A stretch of 64,000 bases of DNA from Kallotenue papyrolyticum (lineage in GTDB: Bacteria > Chloroflexota > Chloroflexia > Chloroflexales > Kallotenuaceae), in NCBI RefSeq assembly GCF_000526415.1, contig NZ_JAGA01000001.1, positions 124,001 to 188,000 on the forward strand, read 5' to 3'. The notes beneath the pieces were generated by a model, which was not told where the DNA came from, did not search any database, and saw nothing but the letters and a program-made list of their open reading frames with translations. A program made the position numbers and the translations under genes. Shown piece after piece: positions 1 to 8,332 of the stretch. The stretch's first letter is position 1, and every line of letters starts with the position of its first letter.

Positions 1-221
1 AAAAAGCGGTCGGTCACGATCTGGTAGCACAGATCGGCCTTGAGACTGGCTCGATTGCTGACCGGTGCGTCGGCGTGCGCGGCCTGGGGCATGCCCAGGC
101 CGGCGATCATCACGACAGCCAGCAACCACCACCAGCGCCGCTGCCTGGCCCATGCCGTCGTGCTGCTCTGTCGCGTCCGGACCGCACCGTCTTGCCGACT
201 GCGTTGCCTGTGGAGCTGCAT
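1..221 (-). CDS. Secreted GH13 amylase/CGTase-like enzyme, N-terminal part (cut by left edge)
   Basis: The ATG at 219-221 on the minus strand follows an AGGAGG ribosome binding site and opens a frame that runs off the left edge with 73 codons visible. The peptide has an Arg-rich N-terminus, a hydrophobic stretch (WWWLLAVVMIAGLG) and a likely signal peptidase site near AHADAPVSN. It then reads KADLCYQIVTDRF, the first conserved strand of secreted alpha-amylases and cyclodextrin glucanotransferases of family GH13. The catalytic residues lie outside the window, so the exact activity is unknown. A second GH13 gene (896-2689) lies across the marR gene, so this is probably a starch-utilisation neighbourhood with an exported and an internal enzyme. 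Confidence 0.75.
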   Translation of the reverse strand, partial: MQLHRQRSRQDGAVRTRQSSTTAWARQRRWWWLLAVVMIAGLGMPQAAHADAPVSNRASLKADLCYQIVTDRF

Positions 222-277
222 CGCTATGCCTCCTGTATAACCTGGCTTGAACGCGCAACATGAGATGGAGACAGACC

Positions 278-295
278 GACGGCGCACGCGCCGTC
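278..295 (-). terminator. Hairpin overlapping the marR stop codon
   Basis: A 7-bp perfect stem (GACGGCG / CGCCGTC) with a 4-nt loop overlaps the stop codon of the marR-like gene. It probably ends that transcript before the next minus-strand gene. No T-tract follows. Confidence 0.45.
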
Positions 296-770
296 ACAGC
301 AGCGACTCGTCGTCCTCGGCAGGGTGCAGGTCGGCCTCCAGCAGGCGTGCCAGCCGTTCGCTCAAGCGCCGCAGGGTGGCCTGTTCGGCAGGATCGAGCT
401 GGCCGAAGCGTCGGCGCAGCGAGTCGCGATGCAGCCGTTGCGCCGTGGCGCGCAGCCGCTCACCCGCGGGCGTGAGCGCGACGCGCACCAGGCGCTGATC
501 GGCGGGATCGCCGCTGCACTGCACCAGGCCGCGCGCTGCCAGCCGTTGTACCAGCCGGGTGATGTTGCCACGCGTGCACAACAAGGCGCGGCTGAGCTCG
601 CTAATCGTTGGGCCGGTGGCGGGATCCTTGCCAAGCCGTAAGAGGAGGTTATACTGCGTGGGTGTCAGCTCCAGGGCGTCAAAAGCGCGCCGGTCGCCGT
701 CGTCCAGCAGAACGTAGATCTGCTGCAGGGCGGTGTAGAGCGCCAGATCGTGGTCGGAGGTGTGGCTCAT
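294..770 (-). CDS. MarR-family transcriptional regulator
   Basis: This 158-aa protein has the MarR winged-helix layout. It has an N-terminal dimerisation helix, then LELTPTQYNLLLRL, a recognition-helix region (ISELSRALLCTRGNITRLVQRL) and a wing ending with the DQRLVRVALTPAGERL stretch typical of the family. It is divergent from the GH13 gene at 896. The 14-bp perfect palindrome at 777-790 lies just upstream of its start and on the -35 of the divergent promoter, so it probably represses both genes. MarR proteins respond to small ligands; the effector cannot be read from sequence. The start is ATG at 770 with a closely spaced AAAGG. Confidence 0.85.
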   Translation of the reverse strand: MSHTSDHDLALYTALQQIYVLLDDGDRRAFDALELTPTQYNLLLRLGKDPATGPTISELSRALLCTRGNITRLVQRLAARGLVQCSGDPADQRLVRVALTPAGERLRATAQRLHRDSLRRRFGQLDPAEQATLRRLSERLARLLEADLHPAEDDESLL

Positions 771-776
771 ACCTTT

Positions 777-790
777 GTTGACTAGTCAAC
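777..790. promoter_or_regulatory. 14-bp perfect palindrome, MarR operator candidate
   Basis: GTTGACTAGTCAAC is a perfect palindrome between the divergent marR and GH13 genes. It overlaps the -35 of the GH13 promoter (778-783). TTGAC-type dyads of this size are usual for MarR dimers. A second, shorter palindrome (ATGCTAGCAT, 803-812) covers the -10. Confidence 0.6.
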
Positions 791-807
791 AGTATTTCTG
801 CTATGCT
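778..807 (+). promoter_or_regulatory. Sigma-70-type promoter for the GH13 gene
   Basis: TTGACT (778-783) and TATGCT (802-807) are separated by 18 bp, which predicts a start near 814 and a leader of about 80 nt before the ATG at 896. The -35 lies inside the MarR operator candidate. The -10 position rules out translation from the in-frame ATG at 803. Confidence 0.55.
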
Positions 808-895
808 AGCATGCATCGGCGTTCTCTGTCAAGCGGCGGAGCTGACGCAGTGGCGCCGCAACTTCGCCCTCACCGGTATAAGGACGATTGCGATC

Positions 896-2689
896 ATGAC
901 CACAACCACGGACGTTACGCAGGATTTCATTTTTGGCACGCTGGCGACGGATGAGCTGCGTCTGGCGGCGTTGCGCGCCGCCGGCCGAGGCGTGTACCAT
1001 GGCCAGCGCATCGCGCCGGCCGATCCCGAGCCGGGCCAGCCGGTGACGATCACCGTCAGCACCGGCACCGAGGTAGATGCCGATGAGGTGCTGGTGTTCT
1101 ACACCCTGGACGGCAGCGATCCCGGTCCGGAGAGCGCGCAGCTCCGGCTGCAGCGCGGTGCAGTGGTGTGGGACACGCTGCTGTGGGGCTACCGTCAGGA
1201 GTGGCAGGGGGTCGTGCCCGCGCAGCCGGCGGGCACGCTGGTGCGCTACCGCATTCTGGCGCGCGAACGCAGCGGGCGGCAGGTATGGGCCGAGCCCGAC
1301 GCCGAGACCGGCGCGCCGGCGATCTTTGGTTACCATGTCGATCAGGAGCGCGTGCCGGCCTGGGTCCGCGACGCGGTGATCTACCAGATCTTTGTTGACC
1401 GCTTCCACCCCGGTGCGGGCCGCACCTGGAACGCGCAGGCGCGCAGCTTCAACGACATCTGGGGCGGCACGCTGCGCGGTGTGATCGAGCAGTTGCCCTA
1501 TCTTGAGCAGGTGGGCGTGACCTGCCTGTGGCTCTCGCCGATCTTTCCATCGCCGACGCACCACGGCTACGATGCCACCGATTACAACGCGATCGAACCG
1601 CGTCTGGGCACGCTCGACGATCTGCGCGAGCTGCTGGATGCCGCGCACCGGCGGGGCATGCGCGTGCTGCTCGATTTTGTCGCCAATCATGCTTCGGATC
1701 AGCATCCGCTCTTTCAACGGGCGCGCCGCGACGCGGCAGCGGCGGAGCGCGATCTGTTCGTCTTCAGCGACTGGCCGGATGGGTACCGCAGCTTCTTCGG
1801 CGTGCGTTCCATGCCGCAGTTCAACCATGCGCATCCTGCGGCGCGGCGCTACCTGATCGACGCGGCGTGCCGTTGGCTAGAGCTGGGCGTGGACGGCTTC
1901 CGGTTGGATTACGCCAACGGACCGACACACGAGTTCTGGTCGGCCTTTCGCGCGGCGACGCGCGCCGTTGCGCCCGCGTCGTTCACCGTCGGCGAGGTGG
2001 TCGAGGCCGCTGACCTGCAGCGCTCCTACCAGGGGCGGCTCGATGGCACGCTCGATTTTCTGCTGTTGCAGCACATGCGTGCCTTTTTTGCCTTTGAAAC
2101 GATCGATGCTGGCATGTTCGAAAGTTTTCTGCAACGGCATCTGGCCTATTTCCCGTCCGATTTCGTGTTGCCGTCGTTTCTCGACAACCATGACATGAAC
2201 CGCTTTCTGTGGGTGGCGCGCGGCGACAAACGGCGGCTCAAGCTGGCCGCGCTGTGCCAGTTTACGCTACCGCATCCGCCGATCATCTACTATGGCACCG
2301 AAGTCGGTTTGAGTCAGGAGCGTGACCTGCAATATCCCGACGGCTCGCGCCGCCTGGAGGAGTCGCGCACGTTGATGCTGTGGGGCGACCAGCAGGATCG
2401 CGAACTGCTGGCCTTCTACACGCGGTTGATCGCGGCGCGCCGCCGCTATGCCGGGCTCTGGCGCGCGCCACGCGAGACGCTGCTGCTCGACCCGCAGGGG
2501 GTGGTGGTAGTGGCGCTGACGCAGGGCGCGCAGCGCGCGATCGTAGCGCTCAACCGCACGCCCCAGCCGCGTCAGGTAGCGCTGGCCGAACCAACGCGGC
2601 TGCTGCTGGCGAGCGAGGCGGGCGTGCGCTGCGATGGCGATCTGCACCTGCCGCCGCTCAGCGGGGCGCTGCTGCTGGCCGAGGCATGA
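896..2689 (+). CDS. GH13 neopullulanase/maltogenic-amylase-like glycosidase
   Basis: This 597-aa alpha-glucan hydrolase has no signal peptide, so it is probably cytoplasmic and acts on imported maltodextrins. An N-terminal beta-sandwich domain (about residues 30-155) resembles the starch-binding/E-set domain of neopullulanase-type enzymes. The (beta/alpha)8 barrel begins at YQIFVDRFHPG. The catalytic triad is visible: nucleophile Asp338 in GFRLDYA, acid/base Glu367 in VGEVV and Asp433 in FLDNHDM. I chose the ATG at 896, behind AAGGA, over an upstream in-frame ATG at 803 that lies in the promoter -10. Regulation by the adjacent MarR is likely. Exact specificity (neopullulanase, cyclomaltodextrinase or alpha-amylase) is not resolved. 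Confidence 0.85.
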   Translation: MTTTTDVTQDFIFGTLATDELRLAALRAAGRGVYHGQRIAPADPEPGQPVTITVSTGTEVDADEVLVFYTLDGSDPGPESAQLRLQRGAVVWDTLLWGYRQEWQGVVPAQPAGTLVRYRILARERSGRQVWAEPDAETGAPAIFGYHVDQERVPAWVRDAVIYQIFVDRFHPGAGRTWNAQARSFNDIWGGTLRGVIEQLPYLEQVGVTCLWLSPIFPSPTHHGYDATDYNAIEPRLGTLDDLRELLDAAHRRGMRVLLDFVANHASDQHPLFQRARRDAAAAERDLFVFSDWPDGYRSFFGVRSMPQFNHAHPAARRYLIDAACRWLELGVDGFRLDYANGPTHEFWSAFRAATRAVAPASFTVGEVVEAADLQRSYQGRLDGTLDFLLLQHMRAFFAFETIDAGMFESFLQRHLAYFPSDFVLPSFLDNHDMNRFLWVARGDKRRLKLAALCQFTLPHPPIIYYGTEVGLSQERDLQYPDGSRRLEESRTLMLWGDQQDRELLAFYTRLIAARRRYAGLWRAPRETLLLDPQGVVVVALTQGAQRAIVALNRTPQPRQVALAEPTRLLLASEAGVRCDGDLHLPPLSGALLLAEA

Positions 2690-2772
2690 TGCGGCGCGCG
2701 CGCCGTCGGTCCGGTGTCGCGCCTGGTGCTTCTGGTGCGGGCGGGCTGGTCCCGCTGAGGCAGTCAGGCCGA

Positions 2773-2800
2773 TTGACAGCGCGCGCGCCGGGCCTATAAT
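2773..2800 (+). promoter_or_regulatory. Consensus sigma-70 promoter for recJ
   Basis: A perfect TTGACA (2773-2778) and a perfect TATAAT (2795-2800) are 16 bp apart. The predicted transcript starts near 2807, about 23 nt before the recJ ATG. Confidence 0.8.
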
Positions 2801-2829
2801 CCAGGGACAGAAGCGACCCCGAGGAGTCT

Positions 2830-4527
2830 ATGCCGCACGCACGTCGTTGGATCCCGCGTCCTGCCGCTCCGGCTGATTTTCTGGAGGCCCTGCCGTCCGA
2901 TCTCCTGCCGCCGGTAGGACAGGTGTTGTGGAATCGCGGCGTGACCGATGCGGCGGCGGTGGCGGCCTTTCTGGCGGCCGACTACCGCCACCAGCACGAT
3001 CCCTTCGCGCTGCGCGACATGGAGCGTGCCGTGCAGCGCATCCGCCAGGCGCGCGACGCGGGCGAGACGGTGGCGATCTATGGCGACTTCGACACCGACG
3101 GCGTCACCGGCGTGGCGCTGCTGCGGCAAGCGCTGAGCGGGCTGGGCCTGCGGGTGATCCCCTATATTCCGCATCGCATCGAAGAGGGCTACGGTCTCAA
3201 CCTGCGCGCGGTGGAACACCTGGCGCAGCAGGCGCAGGTGCTGATCACCGTGGACTGCGGCATCTCCAACGTTGCCGAGGTGGCGCGGGCGCAAGCGCTG
3301 GGCCTGGATGTGATCGTCCTCGATCACCATACCCCACCGCCGACGCTGCCGCAGGGCTATGCTGTGATCAATCCCAAGCGACCCGGCTGCACCTATCCCT
3401 ACAAAATGCTGGCCGGCGTGGGCGTGGCCTACAAACTGGTCCAGGCGCTCTACCGCGCCGGCCTGCGCGCCGAGCTGCGCGGTCGCGATCTGCTGGACAT
3501 GGTGGCGCTGGGCACCGTCACCGATGTCGCGCCGCTGGACGGCGAGAATCGCGTGCTGGTCAAGCACGGTCTGACCGCGCTGAACGCCTCGCAGCGCCCC
3601 GGCCTGCGCGCGCTGATCGAGGTGGCTGCCAGCCGCCGACCGCTGGACGCGCGCGCAATTGCCTTCCAACTGGGGCCGCGCCTGAATGCCGCCGGGCGGC
3701 TCGACGATGCGATCCGTGCCTACCGTCTGTTGCTGGCCGAGTCGCAAGCGGAGGCGCAGCGCCTGGCGCACGAGCTCAACCAGATCAACCTGCAGCGCCA
3801 GCGCCTGACGCACGAAGCGCTACAATTGGCGATCAAGCAGATTCTGGCGCTGGACAAGCATCGCCAGCGCGTGATTGTGCACGACGGCGCGGACTTTCCG
3901 GCGGGCATCATCGGGCTGGTGGCGGCGCGGTTGGTAGAACACTTCGGGCGACCGGTGGTGCTGCTGGAACGCGGCGCGGTGACCAGTCGCGGTTCGGCGC
4001 GCTCGATCGCCGACTTTTCGATCATCGACGCGCTGAACGAGATCGGCGATCTCTTCGAAAAGTTCGGTGGCCATGCCATGGCCGCGGGCATGACCATTGC
4101 CACCGCCCGCTTGCCCGAACTGGAGGCGCGCTTGCAGGCGGTAGCCATGCGCACGCTGCCCGAAGAGCTGCTTCAGCCGCGTTTGCTCTACGATGGCGAG
4201 CTGGCGCTGGAGCAGCCGCTGCTGGCGCTGGCCGAGCAACTGCGCCTGCTGGAGCCGTTCGGCCACGGCAATCCCGAGCCGGTGTGGATCACGCGTGGGC
4301 TGCGCGTGCTGGATGCACGCGCGGTGGGTCGTGAAGGAAGCCACCTTAAGCTGCGCCTGTCGGATGGGCGGCAGGTGGTGGATGCCGTCTGGTGGGGCCA
4401 GGGCGCGCTGGCTTTGCCGCTGGCGCAGCGGCCCTGCGTGGATGTGGCCTACCACCTGGCGCTCAACGAGTTTCTGGGCGTGCAGCGAGTACAATGGATC
4501 GTGAAGGATCTGATCGTTCAGCCGTGA
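2830..4527 (+). CDS. recJ: Single-stranded-DNA-specific exonuclease RecJ
   Basis: This 565-aa protein is a DHH/DHHA1 phosphoesterase that degrades single-stranded DNA 5' to 3' in recombination and mismatch repair. Metal-binding motifs appear in order: YGDFDTDGVTG (motif I, usually DxDADG, so the alanine is replaced by Thr), VDCGISN, VLDHHTPP (the DHH motif) and the Gly-rich DHHA1 motif GGHAMAAGM. A C-terminal OB-like domain follows (DGRQVVDAVWWGQG). The length is normal for RecJ. The ATG follows GAGGAG and a consensus promoter. It is followed by pfk after 108 nt and may be transcribed alone. Confidence 0.95.
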   Translation: MPHARRWIPRPAAPADFLEALPSDLLPPVGQVLWNRGVTDAAAVAAFLAADYRHQHDPFALRDMERAVQRIRQARDAGETVAIYGDFDTDGVTGVALLRQALSGLGLRVIPYIPHRIEEGYGLNLRAVEHLAQQAQVLITVDCGISNVAEVARAQALGLDVIVLDHHTPPPTLPQGYAVINPKRPGCTYPYKMLAGVGVAYKLVQALYRAGLRAELRGRDLLDMVALGTVTDVAPLDGENRVLVKHGLTALNASQRPGLRALIEVAASRRPLDARAIAFQLGPRLNAAGRLDDAIRAYRLLLAESQAEAQRLAHELNQINLQRQRLTHEALQLAIKQILALDKHRQRVIVHDGADFPAGIIGLVAARLVEHFGRPVVLLERGAVTSRGSARSIADFSIIDALNEIGDLFEKFGGHAMAAGMTIATARLPELEARLQAVAMRTLPEELLQPRLLYDGELALEQPLLALAEQLRLLEPFGHGNPEPVWITRGLRVLDARAVGREGSHLKLRLSDGRQVVDAVWWGQGALALPLAQRPCVDVAYHLALNEFLGVQRVQWIVKDLIVQP

Positions 4528-4635
4528 TCCCGCGGCGCGCAGCGCACACCGTCGTGCGCTCCAGGTGTGGTCGCCAACGCTGCGTGGATCGCCGCAAGCC
4601 GCGGGCATGGCAGCGTGCCCGCAAGGGAGGAGCGC

Positions 4636-5793
4636 ATGAAGATCGGCATTCTGACAGGCGGTGGCGATGTGCCAGGGCTCAACCCCTGCATCAAAACGGT
4701 CGTCAATCGCGCGGCGGAGGCCGGCATCGAGGTGATCGGCATCCGTCGCGGCTGGGGCGGGCTGCTGAACTACAACCCCGATGACGAGGCGGATCGCGCC
4801 GAGTGGCTGCAACCGCTGACGCCGGCGCTGGTCCGCACGATCGATCGCTACGGCGGCACCCACCTGCATACCTCGCGCACCAATCCGGCGCGCGTGCGCG
4901 CCCACGAGCTGCCTGCCTTTCTGCAGGCGCGCTTCCCGATCCCCGAAGGCGCGAAGCATGTTGACTGTACGCCGCATGTGCTGCGCGTGCTGGAGCATCT
5001 GGGCATCGATACGCTGGTGCCGATCGGCGGCGATGATACCCTGAGCTATGCGGTGCGCCTGCACCAGGAGGGCGTGCGCGTGATCGCCATTCCCAAGACC
5101 ATGGACAACGATGTCTATGGCACCGACTACTGTATCGGCTTTTCCACGGCGGTAACGCGCTCGGTCGAGTTCATTCATGATCTGCGCACGCCCACCGGCT
5201 CGCACGAGCGCATCGCAGTGATCGAGCTGTTCGGGCGCAATTCGGGCGAGACGGCGCTGATCGCGGCCTATCTGGCCAACGTCGACCGCGCCGTGATCAG
5301 CGAGGTGCCCTTCGACGTCGAGCGTCTGGCGCGCTTCCTGGTCGAGGATCGACGGCGCAACCCGTCAACCTACGCGATCTGTGTCATCTCCGAAGGCGCG
5401 TCGATGATCGGCGGGCAGGTGGTTGAGTATGGCCAGGAGGATGCCTATGGCCACCGCAAGCTGGGCGGTATTGGGCTGATCACCGGCGAGGCGATCAAGC
5501 GTATCACCGGCATCGATATTGTGTACCAGCAGCTTGCCTACCTGATGCGCGCGGGCGCGCCCGACTCGCTGGATCGCATGGTAGCGATCTCCTATGGCCA
5601 TCTGGCGATGGATCAAATTCTGCAGGGCCAGCGTGGGCGCATGGTGGCGCTGCGCAACGGGGTGTATACTACGGTGCCGCTCGACACGATCCTGCAGGGG
5701 GTCAAGCGTGTAGACGTGGCCGAGCTGTATGATGCCGAGCAGTACCGTCCGCGCGTGACCAATATGCTCGGCAAGCCGATGTTTCTGTACTGA
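4636..5793 (+). CDS. 6-phosphofructokinase, residues of the pyrophosphate-dependent type
   Basis: This 385-aa enzyme phosphorylates fructose 6-phosphate at the committed step of glycolysis. Family motifs are [11 protein letters not shown] at the N-terminus, GGDDTL (residues 131-136), PKTMDND (153-159) and a sugar-binding region with [13 protein letters not shown]. In family studies ATP-dependent enzymes carry Gly at the positions equivalent to Asp134 and Lys154; Asp plus Lys indicates use of pyrophosphate. Both are present here, so a reversible PPi-dependent enzyme is the better guess from sequence. The start ATG at 4636 follows AGGGAGGAG; the in-frame start at 4567 lacks such a site. It ends at a strong convergent hairpin. 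Confidence 0.88.
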   Translation: MKIGILTGGGDVPGLNPCIKTVVNRAAEAGIEVIGIRRGWGGLLNYNPDDEADRAEWLQPLTPALVRTIDRYGGTHLHTSRTNPARVRAHELPAFLQARFPIPEGAKHVDCTPHVLRVLEHLGIDTLVPIGGDDTLSYAVRLHQEGVRVIAIPKTMDNDVYGTDYCIGFSTAVTRSVEFIHDLRTPTGSHERIAVIELFGRNSGETALIAAYLANVDRAVISEVPFDVERLARFLVEDRRRNPSTYAICVISEGASMIGGQVVEYGQEDAYGHRKLGGIGLITGEAIKRITGIDIVYQQLAYLMRAGAPDSLDRMVAISYGHLAMDQILQGQRGRMVALRNGVYTTVPLDTILQGVKRVDVAELYDAEQYRPRVTNMLGKPMFLY

Positions 5794-5810
5794 AGCGCTC
5801 TCTGCAACAG

Positions 5811-5847
5811 CGCGCGCCGCGCCGAATGTGCTCCGGCGCGGCGCGCG
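5811..5847. terminator. Bidirectional GC hairpin between pfk and the TPR gene
   Basis: A 14-bp perfect stem (CGCGCGCCGCGCCG and its complement) encloses a 9-nt loop in the 62 nt between two convergent genes. There is no T-tract on either side. Confidence 0.65.
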
Positions 5848-5855
5848 GCAAGACG

Positions 5856-6722
5856 CTAGACTTCCTCTTCTTCCTCGTCGGTGGAAATCTCGGATTCGAG
5901 CGCTTCTAGGCCGACTTCCTCTTCCTCGCTGCCGCCGCGGAAGAAGTCGTCCTCGCCTTCCTCGACCAGCTCTTCCTCGAGCAGCTCTTCCTCCTCCTCT
6001 TCCTGCAGCTCATCCACCTCCAGGTCGAAACGGGCTGCGCCCTCGCCACGGTAGGTGCGGAAGTGGGCGATATCGCCGCCGAGCCGCCCCGGGAAGGAGA
6101 CCAGGTGGCGCTGTTCGGGATCTTGATAGACCTCGCGGATCAGCACTTTGACGGTGCCGGGCTCGACGCTGGCGACGACTGCGGCGTAGCGGTTGCCGCG
6201 CTCGATCAGCTCGATCAGCCGGCGCGCCAGCAGCGGTTCGAGCTGCCCGACGCGCGCGCCGGTGCTGTCGCGCAGAAAGACCTCCTGCTCCTCGATATCG
6301 ATCTCCAGCTCCTCGCCAATCTCCAGCGCCAGCACCACTCCTGCAGGCGCCAGATGCGTGAGCGTTGTCAGCGCGGTTTTGCCGCTGTCAACGATGAACA
6401 CCTGGGGATCGGCATAGCGCCGCTCTCTGGCTCCGCTGTAGTCCAGCCCGCGCAGCTGTTCGATACGCGCGATGTTGCGCCGGGCGATCACGTTGGCGGG
6501 GCTGAGCTGCAACGCGTTGTTGTAGGCTTCCAACGCCTGGTCGTACTGGCCGAGTTCGAGATAGGCCTTGCCCAGGCGATTGTAGGCTTCGGCGTCGGCG
6601 CCGAACTCGATCAGCCGCAGGTTGGTTTCAACGGCGGCCTGCCACTGGTTGGCCGCCGCCTGTTCAATGGCCCGTTCCACGAGCCGCTTCTGCTGACGCA
6701 TCCGTTCGTCTTGCTTGGTCAA
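5856..6722 (-). CDS. TPR-repeat protein with a highly acidic C-terminal tail
   Basis: This 288-aa protein has no signal peptide and is probably cytoplasmic. About two and a half tetratricopeptide repeats fill residues 15-90 (AYNRLGKAYLELGQYDQALEAYNNAL is the clearest). A middle region of about 100 residues without clear motifs follows. The last 60 residues are very rich in Glu (DELQEEEEEELLEEELVEEG and beyond). The tail suggests binding to a basic partner or a ribosome or nucleic-acid competitor role, but this is inference. It lies downstream of miaB in the same direction; a nested hairpin in the gap may reduce read-through. I do not recognise a named function. Confidence 0.75.
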   Translation of the reverse strand: MTKQDERMRQQKRLVERAIEQAAANQWQAAVETNLRLIEFGADAEAYNRLGKAYLELGQYDQALEAYNNALQLSPANVIARRNIARIEQLRGLDYSGARERRYADPQVFIVDSGKTALTTLTHLAPAGVVLALEIGEELEIDIEEQEVFLRDSTGARVGQLEPLLARRLIELIERGNRYAAVVASVEPGTVKVLIREVYQDPEQRHLVSFPGRLGGDIAHFRTYRGEGAARFDLEVDELQEEEEEELLEEELVEEGEDDFFRGGSEEEEVGLEALESEISTDEEEEEV

Positions 6723-6745
6723 GCCTGTGCTCCCTTATGCTTGGT

Positions 6746-6797
6746 GCGCGCCGGAGGCTGCTGGGCCGTGCTGCACGGCCGGTGCTCCCAGGCGCGC
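6746..6797 (-). terminator. Nested hairpin between miaB and the TPR gene
   Basis: An inner perfect stem (GGCCGTG 6764-6770 / CACGGCC 6774-6780, 3-nt loop) lies within an outer 7-bp stem (GCGCGCC 6746-6752 / GGCGCGC 6791-6797). It follows the miaB stop codon and could terminate or attenuate the transcript before the downstream TPR gene. Confidence 0.45.
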
Positions 6798-6801
6798 CGC
6801 G

Positions 6802-8160
6802 TTAGTGTGCGTAGCCTGTCTGCAGGGGAATGATCTCGGGCGTGTGGGCGCGCGGCTGGGTGGTGACGGGCTTGCCCTCCAGCTCGCCGCTGAGCGACCA
6901 GGGGCTGGTGCGGGTGATGCGCACGCGTGCCAGCTTGCCGGTCCAGTCGGCATCATCCGGGAAGAAGACCAGCCGGTTGCGCGGATCGCGACCGCGCCAC
7001 ATGCCCTTGACCCGCTCCTCCACCAGCACTTCGACCGTCCGACCGAGATATTTGGCGTTTTCTTCGGTAGCGATGCTCTGCTGGAGGCGCTCCAGCTCGA
7101 TGCGCCGCTGCTGCTTCTTCCAGTAGGGCACGGCGAGCGTCTCATCCTGCTCCATGGCCGCGGCCTTGGTGCCCGGGCGGGGCGAGAAGGCGGCGATATG
7201 CACCTTGCCGAAGCGCAGCTCACGCACCAGATCGAGCGTGCCTTGGAAGTGTTCGTCGGTTTCGCCCGGATGCCCGACGATGATGTCGGTGGTGATCGAC
7301 ACATCCGGGATGGTCGCGCGGATGCGCGCGATAAGATCTTTATAGCGCTCGACGGTATAGCCGCGCTTCATCAGCTTCAGGATCGCGTTGTGGCCGGCCT
7401 GCACCGGCAGGTTGATCTCGGGCATGCACTTGGGTAGCCGCGCCACGGTCTCGATCAGCTTCTGGGTCATCCAGGCCGGGTGCGAGGTCAGGAAGCGCAG
7501 CCGCAGCAGGCCGGGAATCTCGTGCACTGCTGCGAGCAGATCGGCCAGATCGGGCCGATCGGGCAGGTCGTGGCCGTAGGAGTCGACGATCTGGCCCAGC
7601 AGCGTGATCTCCTTGGCGCCGCGTGCCACAACGCGCCGGCACTCTTCGACGATCTCGGCCAGTGGACGCGAGCGCTCTTTGCCGCGGCGCAGCGGGATCA
7701 CGCAGTAGGAGCAGCTCATGTTGCAGCCATAGATGATCGGCACATGCACCGAAACTGGCGGATGCGCAGGATCGGCGATCGGCAGCACCGGCTCGTCAAA
7801 GGTGTAGATCGGGTTGGGCACGCGCGCCACGACTTCATCCACCGCGCTGGGCGAGACGAAGTGATCAACCATCGGCAGCTTATCTTTGAAGATCGACTCG
7901 TTGTTGGGCCCGACCATGCAGCCCCACAAGACGATCGTCGTGCCGGGTTTCTCCTTTTTGAGCCGCGCCAGCGAGCCGAGCTTGCCCAGCACGCGCTCTT
8001 CGGCGCTGGCGCGCACGCTGCACGAGTTGAGCACGATGAAATCGGCATCCTCGGCGCGCTCCACCGGTGAGTAGCCGACGCGTTGCAGCGCCGCTTCGAG
8101 GCGCTCCGAGTCGGCCATATTCATCTGGCAGCCGACCGTCCAGATATGGTATGTGCGCAT
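6802..8160 (-). CDS. miaB: tRNA-2-methylthio-N6-dimethylallyladenosine synthase MiaB
   Basis: This 452-aa radical-SAM enzyme adds the methylthio group to i6A37 of tRNAs. The N-terminal UPF0004 domain has its three cluster cysteines (VGCQMN, NSCSVR, WGCMVG). The radical-SAM motif is CNMSCSYC (CxxxCxxC), followed by VIPLRRGKERSR. A TRAM domain forms the last 65 residues. VGCQMN at the start favours MiaB over the paralogues RimO and MtaB. I chose the ATG at 8160 (MRTYHIW), preceded by GGGAAGAG; in-frame ATGs 12 and 27 nt further upstream are possible. Its promoter is probably the extended -10 at 8248-8256. Confidence 0.93.
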   Translation of the reverse strand: MRTYHIWTVGCQMNMADSERLEAALQRVGYSPVERAEDADFIVLNSCSVRASAEERVLGKLGSLARLKKEKPGTTIVLWGCMVGPNNESIFKDKLPMVDHFVSPSAVDEVVARVPNPIYTFDEPVLPIADPAHPPVSVHVPIIYGCNMSCSYCVIPLRRGKERSRPLAEIVEECRRVVARGAKEITLLGQIVDSYGHDLPDRPDLADLLAAVHEIPGLLRLRFLTSHPAWMTQKLIETVARLPKCMPEINLPVQAGHNAILKLMKRGYTVERYKDLIARIRATIPDVSITTDIIVGHPGETDEHFQGTLDLVRELRFGKVHIAAFSPRPGTKAAAMEQDETLAVPYWKKQQRRIELERLQQSIATEENAKYLGRTVEVLVEERVKGMWRGRDPRNRLVFFPDDADWTGKLARVRITRTSPWSLSGELEGKPVTTQPRAHTPEIIPLQTGYAH

Positions 8161-8247
8161 TGCTCTTCCCATCCCAGGCGCGCCCAACCGCGGTCGCGGC
8201 GGACCGCCACCGTCTGCTCACACGTTGCTCTCGCTTCGCAAGCGTCT

Positions 8248-8256
8248 ATTATAGCA
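8248..8256 (-). promoter_or_regulatory. Extended -10 promoter for miaB
   Basis: On the minus strand TGC-TATAAT forms a perfect extended -10 about 90 bp upstream of miaB. No -35 match is present at the usual distance. Confidence 0.5.
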
Positions 8257-8281
8257 TAGCCACGCGCAGCGTGGGCGCTTT

Positions 8282-8297
8282 TGGCGTGCTTCTTGCA
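8282..8297 (+). promoter_or_regulatory. Sigma-54-type -24/-12 element upstream of the DUF2231 gene
   Basis: TGGCGTGCTTCTTGCA has the GG-N10-GC arrangement and TTGCA of sigma-54 promoters, with A to G at the fifth position. The predicted start is near 8308, giving a leader of about 25 nt before the ATG at 8333. It is one of six such elements in the window. Confidence 0.4.
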
Positions 8298-8332
8298 ACG
8301 CAGAGTAGCGACCTATGCAACGGAGGAGAGCT

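Noticed and set aside
803-895. Upstream in-frame ATG of the GH13 gene (31 extra residues)
   Set aside because: The ATG lies in the -10 of the predicted promoter and has no ribosome site; the ATG at 896 has AAGGA.
4541-4560. Hairpin AGCGCAC/GTGCGCT between recJ and pfk
   Set aside because: The 7-bp stem without T-tract is of a kind expected by chance in this GC-rich sequence.
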